DNA of 64,000 nucleotides from Serinus canaria (taxonomy: Eukaryota > Chordata > Aves > Passeriformes > Fringillidae). The stretch covers positions 126,391,374 through 126,455,373 of the forward strand of contig NC_066315.1 of assembly GCF_022539315.1 (NCBI RefSeq), read 5' to 3'. The stretch's first letter is position 1, and every line of letters begins with the position of its first letter. The position numbers and the translations under genes are program-made. This document shows positions 13,201-28,200 of the stretch, in pieces. Below the pieces are notes generated by a model. The model did no database searches, was not told where the DNA came from, and saw only the letters and a list, made by a program, of their open reading frames with translations.

Positions 13201-16200
13201 AAGTTAAAAAAGCATTTACAGAAAGCTATTAACTCCCTCCTTTTACCAAAAGAAACAAACAAAAATACATCTGGTAAGTTAAATATAATAAATAAATTGC
13301 AGAATGCATTAAACGGAGTTTGAAATATCAGTAAAAATCACTTTATATTTATTGTCAGACTGCATAATCATCTGTTACAAAACAGTAGAAAAAAAACTAT
13401 TATCAGAAAATTAAAACATAATCTAAAAATGAGAGCATACTCTCAGGAAGTAGTATTATGTGATCACATTCTATACATAGTATCTTACTGAAATGCATTT
13501 CTAGTCATCTCATACCATATGATTTTACTTTTTATTTTATTTTTAATATAACTTGAAGTGATACTTTTACACTGAACACGAAGAATCATTTTGCAATTGT
13601 CTTCAGAACCCAAGCAAGCAATCATCTTACTTTTGTCTGATACAGATTTAGTTCTATTTAGAAATCCAAGATTTATTAGTTAAAAAGGAAGATTCTGAAT
13701 CAGTCTATGCTGTATATATAGGTCTTTGGAGAAGTGGAAGTGCTAACTTTTGGAAGTACAACCTGAAGTTATGGTAGCTATCACTCAACAACTTATTCCA
13801 AGTAACAGCTTGGAATAGGGAGTACAAGTATCTAAATAATCTAGCACAAGGTAAGCCTTTGTCAACCTGATACTTCTTCAGGCAATTAACAAAATACTGT
13901 TTACAGTATAATATGGTATTTAAAGTGTTTCTTTCTTTAGTTATTATTAATTTCTAAAACAATCTTTAGCAACATATTTCTACAATCTGAAGGCAACAGT
14001 TTTTAGTATTTTTCAATAGTGCCATCTTGTGACCATTCAAAAAACACACCAACCTTTTTGAACATTTTGAAGTTTTTCTTTCCCCCATAGCTGTTATTTC
14101 CAGAGAGATGACTGTTCTGTCTTGGATGGCTGACAACCAGTGATCTGAACTCTGTCAACAGAAGCCTGCTAGGAAGATTGCTGGAGTCATCTTGCATTTT
14201 GCTGTGGTTCTTATGTGGGAAGAAAAGGGAAGAAACATTCAAGTGTGTTAACAGACATACAGCATATCTGACAGTACAAACTGTAGAGAAATTATCTGTA
14301 GAGCAGAGCTAACCAAAAGTTAGGATTACAGAACAGTGAGGGAAAGCAGCAGCAGGGCTAGAAGCTAAGATGATGTACAAACTTCTCAGCCTCCTTATAT
14401 ACCATGAATAGAGTAAATTTGTTTTGTTTGTGTTTAAGTATGTATTTAAATGCTCCATGGCAGACAAAGCTGAACATCTTCAGCTCAGTTCCAGCCTACA
14501 GATATCTGCCCAACTTTAGGGCTGTAAGACGAATTTGATGAATTTATCAAATTTTTCTTGTCCATGAGAATGCTCATACATCAACAAGTTTGCATGCACA
14601 CTCTGCTGCCTGGGGCTACGTCTGTGTGGATTCCAAAGGATGTCTGAGGCAGGACAAGCTCACAAGTTCCATTAAACTATGTTCAAGGACACTCAGCCCA
14701 GCTGCAGTAGAGCTGCTTTATAGTAAAATATAACTATAAGTCCTTTAATCTGAGCTGACCCTGCACTTTGGTATACCTGCTCATCATTCCCTCTTCTTGC
14801 GTTTGTTTTTGTATGTAGGTGAAATGGTATTATTCTGTCCCTTGTTGACTGGCTACACTCTCTTCAGAATTTTTTATTTTAGTTTCATTTCAGCCTAGTC
14901 TCCCTTTCCTCTTCGTCACTGCCACTCCAAGCAATTATCCTCTCCTTCCTTCCTTCATCTCACCTACAAAAAGTTAGCATGCTATCTACTGTTAATCACT
15001 GTATATGACATCTCTTTTCCCAATGCTCCATCTCTTCCATTTTAGTTATGATCTTACAGAAGACAAGATTACTGCTTAAAGACCTGCCAGGGATGTAATC
15101 TAATAAAATCATCAGTACAACTATTAACCACATCGAAGAATTAATACAATGATATGTAGTTTCAGTCACCTCTAAGTAACCACCCAAATGCCGTTACAGA
15201 AGCACACAGATTACCTAATTTTCTTCACAATCTACAAGCTGGACTGCATTATTCAATTTTACATATGATTATGTTAAGGAGTACAATCCTCCAAACCTCC
15301 TTTATCCTGAAACAGGATCTAAAAATACTATGTTATGAAGAGCAAAATTTTTATGTGCTTTTGTAATGCTTCTTAAAGTTTGCTGTTCAAACTTACAATT
15401 AGCTGGTTCCTTACCAACACTGGAGACTCTTGCTTGATATTACTTTTCATTTCTGAAGATAGAACTGATCCAAGTTCCTCTTCTTTCTATTTGATTAAAA
15501 ATTATTTTAAATATACAACTGAAATGAAATGGAAATTTAATTACATAAAATTGTTTTCTGCTCTTTATGGTAGAATAAACATATTCAAATCAATATAAAT
15601 TTTTAGACAGGAAATCAATTGCCCCATACTTTATTTTTTTTATGATTTTATGTACCCTGTAACAATCATTGGAGATTTTCCTCCATTAAAACATCACTAC
15701 TACTTCACTTGTTTTTTCTTTCTTCCTTATACACTAGGAAGTTTTGTCCATTTGTACAATCTTCAAAGTTCTGTCAGGTTCTGGAAAACTGTAAAATCTT
15801 TTGAATATAAAAAGTAACATTTTCAATTTGATATTTGAAATGTACGTATGTGTAGAAAGGACATTTCATTATCAGCACAAGAAAGTGTTCTGCAGGCTGA
15901 TTATGTCCTATAGTTTAAAACTAGATTTGTATCACATAAATTATTTTCAATGGTTGATAAAATACCAAATCAGCTTTATGCACCTTGTAGGTTTTGAGTC
16001 AATTACATTCTTTGTCTTGCCAGATACATAAGGTGCATCTATACTTGGAAAAAATAGTTATCAAATTTGCCTGGGGAGGTTTATCATGAAATCTCCTTCC
16101 CAGTCCACTGGAAATGTATTTTACTTGAATAAAGTAGGTCATTATTAAACTATGAAAAGACTTCTTTTCAGCAGAAATCTTTAAGTGCATATTTATCTGA

Positions 16201-19200
16201 GAAATTAGCAGGTTAGTTGCACATAAGATTATTTTTCTCCTTCAGAATCCCGACAAGAAGTTAGACTAGAAAAACTTTCCAAGCACCAAGGAACAAATTT
16301 CAATAGACTATTGCAAGCACCAATTTTAGTCTGTCAGTATGCTCAGACCTAATAAGAAGTACCTATTGCCTGATAGGATAAAAAGCAAGAAACAAAATTC
16401 TCTAAATTATAGGACTTGTCTTTTAAAGTTTGCCTGTTAGTAACACACAGAAAAAAGAGCATTATAATGAAGTTCACACTTTGCCAGAAGCAAACTCCAG
16501 TAAAGCATCAACCAGGTGTCAAGCTGCTCTGACCTAAGGATGCACAATTACTAATTCTGTGGTCCAAAGAATCTTGCAAATTCCAGTTAATCATGCATTG
16601 AAACTTTTAAACACTTAAACACTGCCTACACTGTAAATGGACTGGACAGTAAGCATTAAAATATATATTCTAAATAAACAGCAAAAAAAACCTCATTCTC
16701 TTATTCCTATTGTATTGTTAATACTCTACACCTCTCAACATTGTTTTCCTTTATTAACCTGCTTTTTTTTTTTTCAACAAAGTGACCACTGTTAACCCAA
16801 GGTGTATTGTTTTCTTCATACCTCTTAGAAAATTTCCTTAGTGTCAAAAACAAAAACAAAAAAATAATCACAAAAACACAAGCTGTGTTTTGGTTTTGCT
16901 GTTGTTTTGTTGGTTTTGGTTTAAAATTTCTCATGCAGGAATTTTAATAATCTTTCATACAGTACCAAAGACTCAAAAGATGTTGAACACTACTGTGGTA
17001 TTCAATAGAAGAGATCAACTAGAAGTTTCTTTAGAAAATTAATTACAAAAATATAATTGAGTACTATCTTAGTATAAATAACAATATTATAATTAACACA
17101 GCAACAAGCAGTATGAGAAACTTTTCTTGGACCAGGAATATATTCTCCGATTCTACTTACAGTATATAAAGTAAAAAAAATAGGAAAAGTTCAGAATTTC
17201 AGGCAGCTTTCAATACACAAAGAAAAAAATGCCCAAAAGAATGAGAAAACATTGTTTTTTTCATTTACTTCTTTGAGCTTCCTGGTCATGAGCGGCAATT
17301 TGATCTTTCCAGTCTATATCTCCACTTCCAAACACAATTTCTAGTGCTTCTGCATCTTTAGATAAATCATCTAATTCCTTTCTCTTTTTTGGTGCATGAT
17401 TTTCACTAGAAGTGGTTTTAGTGTCTGTTCTATCACTTGTTAGTTTTACACTTTGCCTCATAGGCTTTATACCCCTGTCTTCTGCAAAATTTAGGCAGGT
17501 GTAAAACTGCAATGTTCACATGTAAAAGATGAATCATTCTGAACTAAAAATTGATGTATGAGATTTAAGCAAACAAATTTTACAAATTTTACACTTTCTG
17601 TATGCAGGCAACCTCCCCCTTAAAGGAGTTAATTGCATCCTTCTAACAAAGTTGCAGATTTCAAGATTAGGCACCTGAGAAGAATATAAAACTTACCAAT
17701 GCTTTATTCTCCTCTTGCTGATTTACATTTACTTCTGGAATCCTGCTTCCTATGGCTTCCAAACACTGTTTTTTTCGTTTACTTCTTTGAGCTTCCTGGT
17801 CATGATCTGCAATTTGATCTTCCCAGTCTATATCTCCACTTCCAAACACAATTTCTAGTGCTTCTGCATCTTTAGAAAAATCATCTAATTCCTTTCTCTT
17901 TTTTGGTGCACGATTTTCACTAGAAGTGGTTTCAGTGTCTGTTCTATCACTTGTTAGTTTGACACTTTCCCTCATAGGCTTTATACCCCTGTCTTCTGCA
18001 AAATTTGGGTTTGCGTCGAGGATGTTATTTTTCTTTTGATGCTGTTTTGCTTCACTGTTGCAGATCAATGAAGTTGTGGATTCAGTGCACTTGGGAAGAG
18101 ATGATGACCTTTCCTCCAATTTTGCTATTTTGGGTACAGATGTTTCTTCTTCTTCAGTTCTTTCCCTTAGCCAGAAATAAATTACAAAAGAAAGAAATTA
18201 CAAAAGTGTTTTTGAGTATGATTAGCTGTACCCACATCATAACAGCTTCTGGTGTTTTAGGGACTGCATTGTAAAATTTACAGTACCCTTGAGGAAAAAC
18301 TTTCCATTCCAGGAATTTGATCTAAAAATTACCTTTATAAGTACATGTCAAATTTAAAGTACATTGCTTGAGTTAAAATTTTCCAGAAAGACCATGAAAA
18401 TGCCAATAAGGGAAGTAATGTCACAAACATTTCAACATACCTTTTTCTAGAAACCTGGAAGTAATTTGTAATTGAGTTCGATTGGTGACGTGCAGCACTT
18501 TCACGAGGCTTGCCAGCTTCTGGAATTTTAGACGGTGAGACAGGCTGACTTCTTTGACTGAATGCAGATGTTCTGTTCCCTCTAGGTATCGATGCTCCTG
18601 CATTTACACTGCCACTTGTGCCACTGTTTTTCTTTCCAGTTGTATCCTGGAAAGCCATTTTCCTTTGTCTATGCACCTGGGAAGTATTCTCTATCTCCAT
18701 ACTAGATAAGAGAGGAAAGAAATACTAAATGACACACAGGAGGCTACCAGAGATACATTGAATCAGAGACACACTTTTAAAAAGGCTACACCTGTCCTTT
18801 CAATAAACTTGTATAAAAAAACTGTGAAATCTGCTACAATCAGTACATTTTTATAATTCTGAAATGGCTTGAAGCTTTTTAATAGTTCAGACAGCCAAGA
18901 CAGATATGCAGTAACTACCTGTGCATTTGAAAGTCATATAAATCCTATGGGATGCCTTCTGTAATCTAGTACTCAAAAGCAGAAATTATCTCACTGCAGT
19001 CAAGTGACAGCAATTTAGTGAATGACATTTCTAACCCTGTATATCTTTCCCCATGGCAATGATACAGTTCCTCTGCCATAAAAGACTGCTTTATTTGCAA
19101 GTATTAGCTTAGAAATTGCCATGAATACTTTACCATGTCTGCTCCTCTGTATCAGCTATGTATAAGGGGCTGCTATCTGCAGCAGTTGGCATTACGGTTT

Positions 19201-22200
19201 CATCCACAGCCAGACTCTGCGAAATGGCTCGGCCTACGACAGCTGATGCAGAACTTTCAGGTACAGCTGCAAGACCTAAACAAGAGAAGAATCAGAAGAT
19301 TCATATAAAATCTGTGTTTCTTTGCATGTGCTATTGCGCATTACTACCTGATCACGTGAGATCTATGTAAAATGATATTAAAGTGGTTCTCGTTAAAAAA
19401 TAAGCAGATTTATTTATTTTAAAAAAACTGACAGAAATAGTTCTAAAGAACCATATTCTGGAATTCAGATTTAGTTACATATTCTACTGATTAAGTAATG
19501 AAATTCTGCTTAAATAAAAATGAAACATAAGGAGAAATCATATACCAGTATGTACACAATGTACTGAAAAAAACCATGTGGCATATATTTTATGCAAAAA
19601 ATAAAATATATAGATCATGTAAAAATGTCAGATCACAAAATTCCTTATATTTACTTCTGTATGATGATTTCTAATGTGATTATTGTATCTGGGATCCAGG
19701 CTTTTTCAATTTTAAACACTGCTCCCTTTAAATTCTGATATACAGTCTGTTTACACAATTTCAGACAACTTTTACGCAGTTAAACTGTTCAGACTGGAAA
19801 CAAGAATCAGCATCTCTGCCAGCATTGCATATATGTCTTTATTCAAAATATATTTTCAAGCAAGTAATGTTCCTGCATGTAAATACAAACTTAGGGGTAT
19901 TTTTCTTTTATTTTTAAAATAATGGTAGGATTTTCTACCTGATACAACAAACCAGAATCTATAAAACATAATTCTGAAAATTTCATAGCAACAAAATACA
20001 GAATAATATGAAGAGGCATGAAAAGAGAAAAAAAAAATCTGTCTCTCTCTGTCTCTGACTTTTGTTATTACCACATTAGCAAATAGAAGCTTCAAGTCAA
20101 AACTTGGAATGTCCACTCCCAAACTACTACTTCAGCAAATGCGGTGATCATGTCTCATTGTCTTAACTTATGGAAAGATTATTTTTAGTTTTGAACTGTG
20201 CAGGAAGTGTCTGTATTTTCCTAAAGCAACTTCTGTTTAGAGCAAAGGGCAAAAAAGAAAAAAATTCAAGCCTTAAAAAATTATTTCCATTCTTATTCTC
20301 CTGATTTCTGAAATTCATCTTTAATTTCCTCCTCATTACCCCAGTCTTTATGAAAAGACAGAATAGCATGGAATTCAAACTACCACATACATATGAATTC
20401 AGTGGTCACTAAAAATATGACCTTCAGATATTCTTAAATTACCTTTCCTTTCAAGGTCACTCCTCTGTGTGACTGCCTTTTAGGCTAGTTTTAGATCCTC
20501 TTTTTTATTTACATCTAAGAGTCATATAATTTTCACTGCAATTTACTGCAAGACCATTAAAAACCAATTACCTCTTAGGAGATGTATACATTTTTCATAG
20601 AATGTCACTCCTTTTTAGTAGTCTTGCAAAACAGAACAACTTGAACATCATAACTGATACTCCTACACAAAACGAAATACTGCCTCTTTGAGGCTGTTAA
20701 CTTATTACTACCCTTCTTCCAATTACCTTTGGAAGCAGGCTGCTTTTGAGGGTTGCAGTATTTTTCTGTAGACATGAAGATAACTGCCAATCCAATTTCT
20801 GCCTCTGGAATAGCCCTAAGATTCTTGCTGTTAATATAAAAATTAAAAAAAACAAAAAAAACTTTTTCAGTACAGAGTCAAAGATGAACAGGCAAATGAC
20901 CACAGGTATGGCAAAGTACAAAACGTTCCATTCTTCCTCCAAAAAAAAAAAATCTGCCTCCAAAGAACACGACCGTTTTTCCCAATACAGTAAGTCAGCA
21001 CAATGATCCTTCATTACAGCCATGTCCTATATGTATGAACTCCCATGTTTCCTGCTGCTGTAGCCACTGTCTAGCTCCAGTAATCTGGCCCATACATCTC
21101 TTGTTTCCTGATTTTTGGGCGTATAACCTACTATGCTCTACCTCTGATTCAAAAATGCGTGAAAAGAGACTCAAAAGATCTGACCACTTCTTACAAGTCA
21201 GGAACCCTTCCCCCCCACAAATCTTCTGTACTACAGTCATGAGGAGAGATTAAGTCCTGTCTTCTCTACCAGCAGGAAAATTTAGGGGATCTAGGTTTAC
21301 ATGTTAGGATTGAGATTTTGTCTCATTGTTTAAATAAAATGGCATAATGATAATCCTAACATTTATAATATATGCAGCCTGCCCTCTCAAACAAAACCTA
21401 CCACCAAAACAAAAAGTAATTTTCATTAAACAGAAGCTGTTCTTCAAACACAGTACAAATAATTATACAACAGTGAACCACATGACCTCAAGGTGCCATC
21501 TCATCTCCTCTCCTTTTGATGAAATTACATATAATCAATGAAATATCATAAATTATCTATTTTGAATTCTTAAAATATATTAATTTTAACTTCTTTTAAA
21601 TAGTAGAAGATAAACTATTTGCTGTCTGCAACTTTAAAGCAGCTTCATTATAATGAATTTCTGTAGAACTGAGTTCTACAAAAATATAATAAAAAAGAAG
21701 AAAGCAGGAATTCCATCAAATCCTCACAGAACTGCCAAGTTCTTTCTTTACTGCTTGAAGAAGTTTTAGTTACTTTGCTAAATACTTAGAACAATGTAAA
21801 AATGCCCTCTTTATAAGCAGCCTCCTGCTTAAACATGTATGTAAACACCATGACCAGGTCTCTGCAGAAGTTCTGAAATTACCCTGCCACTGTACAAGAG
21901 AACAATGCTGCACCTTTCCAAGTCAGTCAGAATGGAATCAGTCCAGTTTGTCATAGAGTCAGATCCTGAGATCTGAGAGTTTGCCAAACCCACATCAACT
22001 ACACAAACTTCAGGAGAAAGTAGTAAAGACATTTCTTTTCTTCCTTCTGTCATCAACTTTACTTCCCCTCCTCCAAGAACAACTGCTGGACCCAGTTTCT
22101 TGTGCTAAAAAGAGAATGCAAAAAAAACTAACTTAGAATGCAGTCAATTCAGAGGTATCAGAATACAGAACGATCAGTGTAGTGCTTCTCACTGATGCAC

Positions 22201-25200
22201 TACTGCAGATGAAATATGTTCTACATTTTATCTTGCTTAGGCCACTGTACTATAGGATAAATACACAGAAATCCTTCTTTCCTGAAGAACCCAGAATGAA
22301 TGTGATTTCAGAGTGAACAAGTCTGAATTTAGCTACCCCCACAATATTTTTGCAATGAAAAGCCTGATTACCTGCTTGGCAGTTAGAAATACAAAAGTTT
22401 TTCCACTGAATATTTTTTTCCTTTCACGATGCTCAGATAAATCCAAGTTTCCACTGCCAATGGAAGGCTCATCAACTGGAGGATAAAAGCTGCAAGAACA
22501 GAAAATGAAAGTTACAAAATTCAGATTCACTTATCAGTCTTGACTCACAGTCCTTTCTCTTTCAGAGTAAAGTTCTGAAGTTAAAATCCTGCATTTCTCT
22601 GTTAAAACTACTTACATAAATAATTTTCAAGAGATTGTTAAGAAGAAACAGAGCCCCCAATTTCTCAACATCAAAGGCAACACCAAGACTTCCTACTTCA
22701 GTTACTAAGAAAACACTTTAAGGAATGCAATCACCCAAACTGCTGTACACACATCCACATTCTTACTAACAATACAGACAAATGAGATTGCAACTTCCTT
22801 CTGCACTTACTCTAGACAACAGTAAAACTCCACACAAAATTAGTCATCTTGCTTGCTCTACCCTCCATGTGTGGACAGTTACCCCTCATTCTCTTCTACT
22901 GTGTCAAATTGTGTACCACCACACTCGAGAACAGCCTACAAAGTGACATCAGACAAGTACACTTTCCTTGCTGGTGGGATTGAGAACTGAAAGGATTCAC
23001 TCTGCAGATTCTCTATTATTTTGTCCGATACAGGGAAAGTGAGCAAAAGTTTAGCTGGGAAACATATTAGGCAAAAATAAAACTATCCTGAAACCCTAAA
23101 TTATATCACAGCTTGTGACCTCAGCTCCAGTTGATGATGGCCTGCCCAGAGCATGAAAAGCCTCTGGAGTTAGGACATGCATCTAACCAATAATTTCAGG
23201 ATACTTACAAGATCTTTTAGCCACATTTTCACTGCACTACAGCAATTCTGACAGAGCAAGGTATAGGCATATGTTAGAAAGGATGGAAACTACAGGTCAA
23301 TTTTAACCAAATTATACCAAATATTTACCCAAATAGCTGTTTATGTACATAGTTTGGCTGATAACAGAACTACTTATCTTTATTCTGATAGCTGATTATG
23401 TATCCTTTCCATACTACTATTCAGGAAAAAAAACCAAAAAGAAACACATCAAAAAAAAATCAGTTTAACAGCAAAGACTGGAAGATTCTAAGGAAGAAAC
23501 ATATGAAATGCCGAAATACTGATGTTTCGGAAAAAAATCAACCATATGTAAACAGAAAAACATCCTTCAAACACAAAAAATAAACCTATATTTAAAGCAG
23601 AACACAAAAATAGGCACATAAATTTTCTACTTCATCCAAATATGCAATTCAATAATGATAGGCTAAAACGTGTTATGAATAGGCTATATAGTTACAGATG
23701 CTTTTAAATAATCTTCATTCTTGCGTGTTCTTCACAATCAATTCTTCAACCTTTATGTACACAATGAAAATTAAGCAACCTAAATCCACCAGATTTTGAA
23801 AGGTATTTGATCTATTTCAGCAGCCCATTCAAATCTGTTTACAGATACGTAGTTGCACTGAAATTGAATAGATATGATCAAGCCTACTAATTTCAAGCAG
23901 AAGAAGGGCAATTCTGACTTTAGTTATTATGCCAGAAGATTTCTGATAACAGATTCTCTAGAGACAGTTATTAACCTAAGATAAATACAAGGGACAAAGT
24001 CATCTTTAAAGATGAAAGGACAAGTAAAAATAGAAAAAACAACAGTTTTCACTACTTTGAAACTAGACTCTAGTTTCTTTATAAATATATTTTAAAATCT
24101 CCATCTTTTAACTTCAGCATACAACTTTAAATTATGATTGTCTCCCAAAAAAACAACCTCTGATTTTCCTTATAAACTCTCACTCAATGCTGATCTAAGC
24201 TCAATAGGCAACAGTCTTTTGCAGTCAGAATTCTGAAGTGCTCCTCATATTTGGCCTCATAAGCTTTTAATAGTAACAACTTTATCTTGAAAAGATCACC
24301 TATAACTTTGAATCTCTCAACACATAGATTATGATTCTTGGTGAGTTTCTGTTAAAAACTCTGTTACTTTTCTTCTTTTTCAAAGCCCCACTGACACTGG
24401 GCTGCAGTAATAAAAGACATTTCACACAGGACTGCACTCATGCAGCCATTTGTAAAATCTTCAGTTATTGTTCTTCCTTGCATAGGTTGTCAGAGAGTAC
24501 CAGAGGACTGGGGTAACACCATGAAAAACTCAAGTCTCACATTCATATGGGAACTGCAGGTTTACCATTACATGAAGGCTTACGGTAAACAAACACACTT
24601 TAATTATTTTTTTCTGTTTAAGATAATGTTTCCCTAGGCTTTTGGGGACGGACCAGCTCTACAATAATAGTAAAGATTTAATTAGCAGTGTCACCCAGTA
24701 TTGCTAGCTCAATATGCTTTTCCTGTTTCACACCCAAACCAGTATTGCCCCAAGCTGTCTGGTGTCCTGTGGCTATACCAGCTCAGGTCAGCTCTAGCTA
24801 CGATGCACAATAGAGATTCCCAGTCGAAGTTGCAAGTATTTTTGGAAGTTTAATGAAAATAGTTGCTAAGTAAATTTTCAGCATCCTTCCACAAGCTACA
24901 CCTCAAAAACATGATCTATTTAAAATACAGCAATTATTTTAAACATAGATCTGTATATTAAATCAGCAGTTACATTTAGCTTGATGCAGAACTCTCTCTG
25001 AAAGTTACATAATGTGTATACTGCTGATGTCACTACCTTGTAGCCTTCAGCATCTTAAAAGTCAGCAAAAATATTTTAGAAAGGTAAACATATCTATCTG
25101 CTCCTTTTTCAGGGAGCACTTATATTGGAATATTTACCAATATATATCCAGATGGGACTTGTCCAGCTTGACCAGCCTCTGCTGCTTGACCGAAAGGCAG

Positions 25201-28200
25201 CAACTGCGGTGTTTCCACCTCAGAGACACCTCTGACTGGTGGATGCTGCAGCTGGCCTGGAGACAAGTTCAGACATGCAAAGCCCCGGTGTTACCTCTGT
25301 GCAGATGCTTTAAGGCGAGGTGAAGGAAAGGAGTGGATTCTACCAGAGTTTCGATCCAGAGTTTATACAGATGGCAGGCTTCTGAATCCCATAACAGCTC
25401 TAACAGAAATTCCCAAACCCGCGTAGTTGCTGGGTCTTTTAAGCCCGGGGAAGGGAGTAGGGATCCCACCAACCGGGTGCAGGGCGGGCAGGTCTCAGGT
25501 GCAATGGACACCTGGGTGGGCCAGTGGACCCCAGGAATGCAAGGCATCTTTTGAACTCTGCCAATCACTCCATGCCCTTCTGGAATGCCAAGATTGACAT
25601 ACAGCACCCAGCAGGGGTCAGGGTGGGGAGAGGAGAGGTGATTGGCACCTGGGAAAGGACAGGGATACCTGAGACAAACTGTGACATCACACTGCTACAC
25701 ACTTAAAAGCCAGTTATACTGTCACTTCTGTATTAAATGGACACACATCCTGGCTGCAAGACAAAGACACTGTTTGCTTGTTCCTGTAACAGACAGGAAC
25801 AGCAGCATTACCACCAGGTAATATTCCACCAAACAAATTTCAAGTTGTAAAACCAATCACTAGCTTTTGATGGCTTGTGTGACTTGTACTACAAAAGAAA
25901 AAAAAACCTCACAGGAAAGTATTTCAGAGAGTACTAAATAGTTTGTTTAGTTTTCTTACATCCTCGGAAAACAATGCAGAAGTTTAAGTAGAAGGGAAGG
26001 TTACAATTCATTCAGATTCTCCTTTTCTTCTGAAACTGAAGAACAAATGAGTTTTAAGCCACTCACAGATGACTGATTTGACATATTACATAAACCCTGC
26101 TAACATCAGGGTTAAGCAGCATCTTAGAAACTAAGGAGTATTTCCTACCAATTGCTCCAGAATGGCATCTGTATTTTTGTAAGAAGGTAGTGTCATGTTC
26201 TGTGAAATATATTTTTCTACATCTCAAGCACAGTTTATTGTGAATCCTCTTGTTTTCTTTCTATTTCTCTTGTTTTGTTTCTATTTCTATTTTATTTTTA
26301 TGTGTGCACCAGAACCTGGTTTACTATCTACCCAGCCTCAGTCTTCAAACTATTCTACCAATGGCTACTACCACTATTAAAGAAAATAAATTGCCATTTC
26401 CTAACATAAATGCATATTTATGGCCATATGAATGTATATACATAGCGGGAACTTCTTACCTGTATAAACCACGTGTTCATACAATAAAAAACCAACAACT
26501 ATAACCCCCAAATAAAACACAAATGTCTCCCTTTTCAAGATAAAATGAGTAGCAATATGGCTCAGATTAAATTTTCACATACGATATTGTGACTATTTTA
26601 CATTTTTTCACATTGAGAAAATAACCAGAAGAGCTTTCTGCAGTATTTATTGATTCCAAATTCAGAATTCCCTTTTGAAGTTAATTTAACCATGAAAACA
26701 ATGAATATTTTATTTGCATTTAGTGAAAGCCAACACATATTAGTCTCACTTCATCTCTCAACAGATAATTAAAAACCTCTTCTATTTTAGAGAATTCAAG
26801 GGTCAGGCTAACTGTGTTCTGACCAAAGTTTACTGTAAACTCAGTAACTAACAGCACTGGAAAAATACCTCCATGTAACAAAATAAACTTCATGCAATTT
26901 CTTTTATAAAACTGTAATTTCTTTATTTTTATATATCAATTCCCAGAAGCGTTTGAAGCCACATTTAAATACCAACAAACAAGCTCCTTTTCAGAGACAG
27001 TAACATCTCTAAGTATAGAGTGAATTCCAGAGCTCATTTTATAACTCTAGAGATGAGAACAATAAAATTGCTGGAATATTAAAATGTTAATCATATTAAG
27101 CATTACTTCACAAATAAAATTACTATGAATTGCATATTATGTAAAAAATCATCAGATAAATGTGTATTTATCTGATAACCTAACTCCCATAAATTTCATT
27201 CTGCAACAGTAAAAAAGATGATTTGGCAACTTACCTTTCATGATTTGGCAACTGTTGTCTGGACTGAACAGCTCTGATTAATTCAGAAAAAAACTCTGGT
27301 TTTATAATTGGTCGAGCACAAATCAAAGCACATATAGTCTGAAAAACCAGAAAACACAAATTTACTGCATAGAAAAAGTTCAAATAGAATATGGTTCAAC
27401 TGACATTAGCTTTTTTAAGATCTAAGATGTGAAAAGTACCAAACAAATAAAACAATACTGGTTTGTGCTTCTAGGATTGTTTTGCTTTTAACAGCCTAGC
27501 TTTTAATTGGTGTCTTGATTAAAGTTATTAAAATGCAGAAGGCAACTGATGAAAATCACTAAGTCTTCAAAACTGGCTTTTTTGATTTCTTTCCCTTCAA
27601 TCTCCTGTTGACATACATAGCTTCTAAACTTGGAAAAAGAAGAGCTGACTACAGTTTTGTAGAGAAAAAATCTTGAACAGGTCTAGTATTTAATTAGCAG
27701 TCACAGGAAAACTGCAAAACAATGCTATCAACAGGCAAAAGCTCAACATACCTTAACAGTAACTTTTACTGATACCATTACAAGGTGGGTACATTCTTCT
27801 GTCCATTCATTCACTACAAGGCCTCCAAGCTGCTGGATGGCTTGATTTAAAGCATTTTTCTGAGCTACATCTAAACACGAAGAGCAGACAACCAAAGGTT
27901 CATATTCCACTCTGCAAAGAGCAAGTAAAAGAGAATTGCTTAAGTAAATTCAGCCAATCATTAAGATGAACAGAGCTGACTTAACTATTTGTAGCTCATG
28001 GAAATCTGAAGGAAAAAAATAAAAGACCCATAGTCTAATCAAGATCAAAGTAAAATCTTCCTGCTTTAAAATTTCCTGAAGAAACAAAATATTAATTTTT
28101 GTTCAGAAAAATTAATGACAATTTGACCTGATGTCTGAAATATTTCTATGGACTTGCGGCTCTTTTACAGACATCTCATAGAATTAGTGCCTCAAGAATA

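Noticed and set aside
17261..17512. An extra functional NBN coding exon
   Set aside because: The sequence is a copy of exon 11 interior without the true splice sites; candidate splice pairs shift the frame or add a stop.
25269..25607. 112-codon minus-strand open frame in NBN intron 5
   Set aside because: Composition-driven frame in a GC-rich repeat-like island; no recognised domain or splice context.
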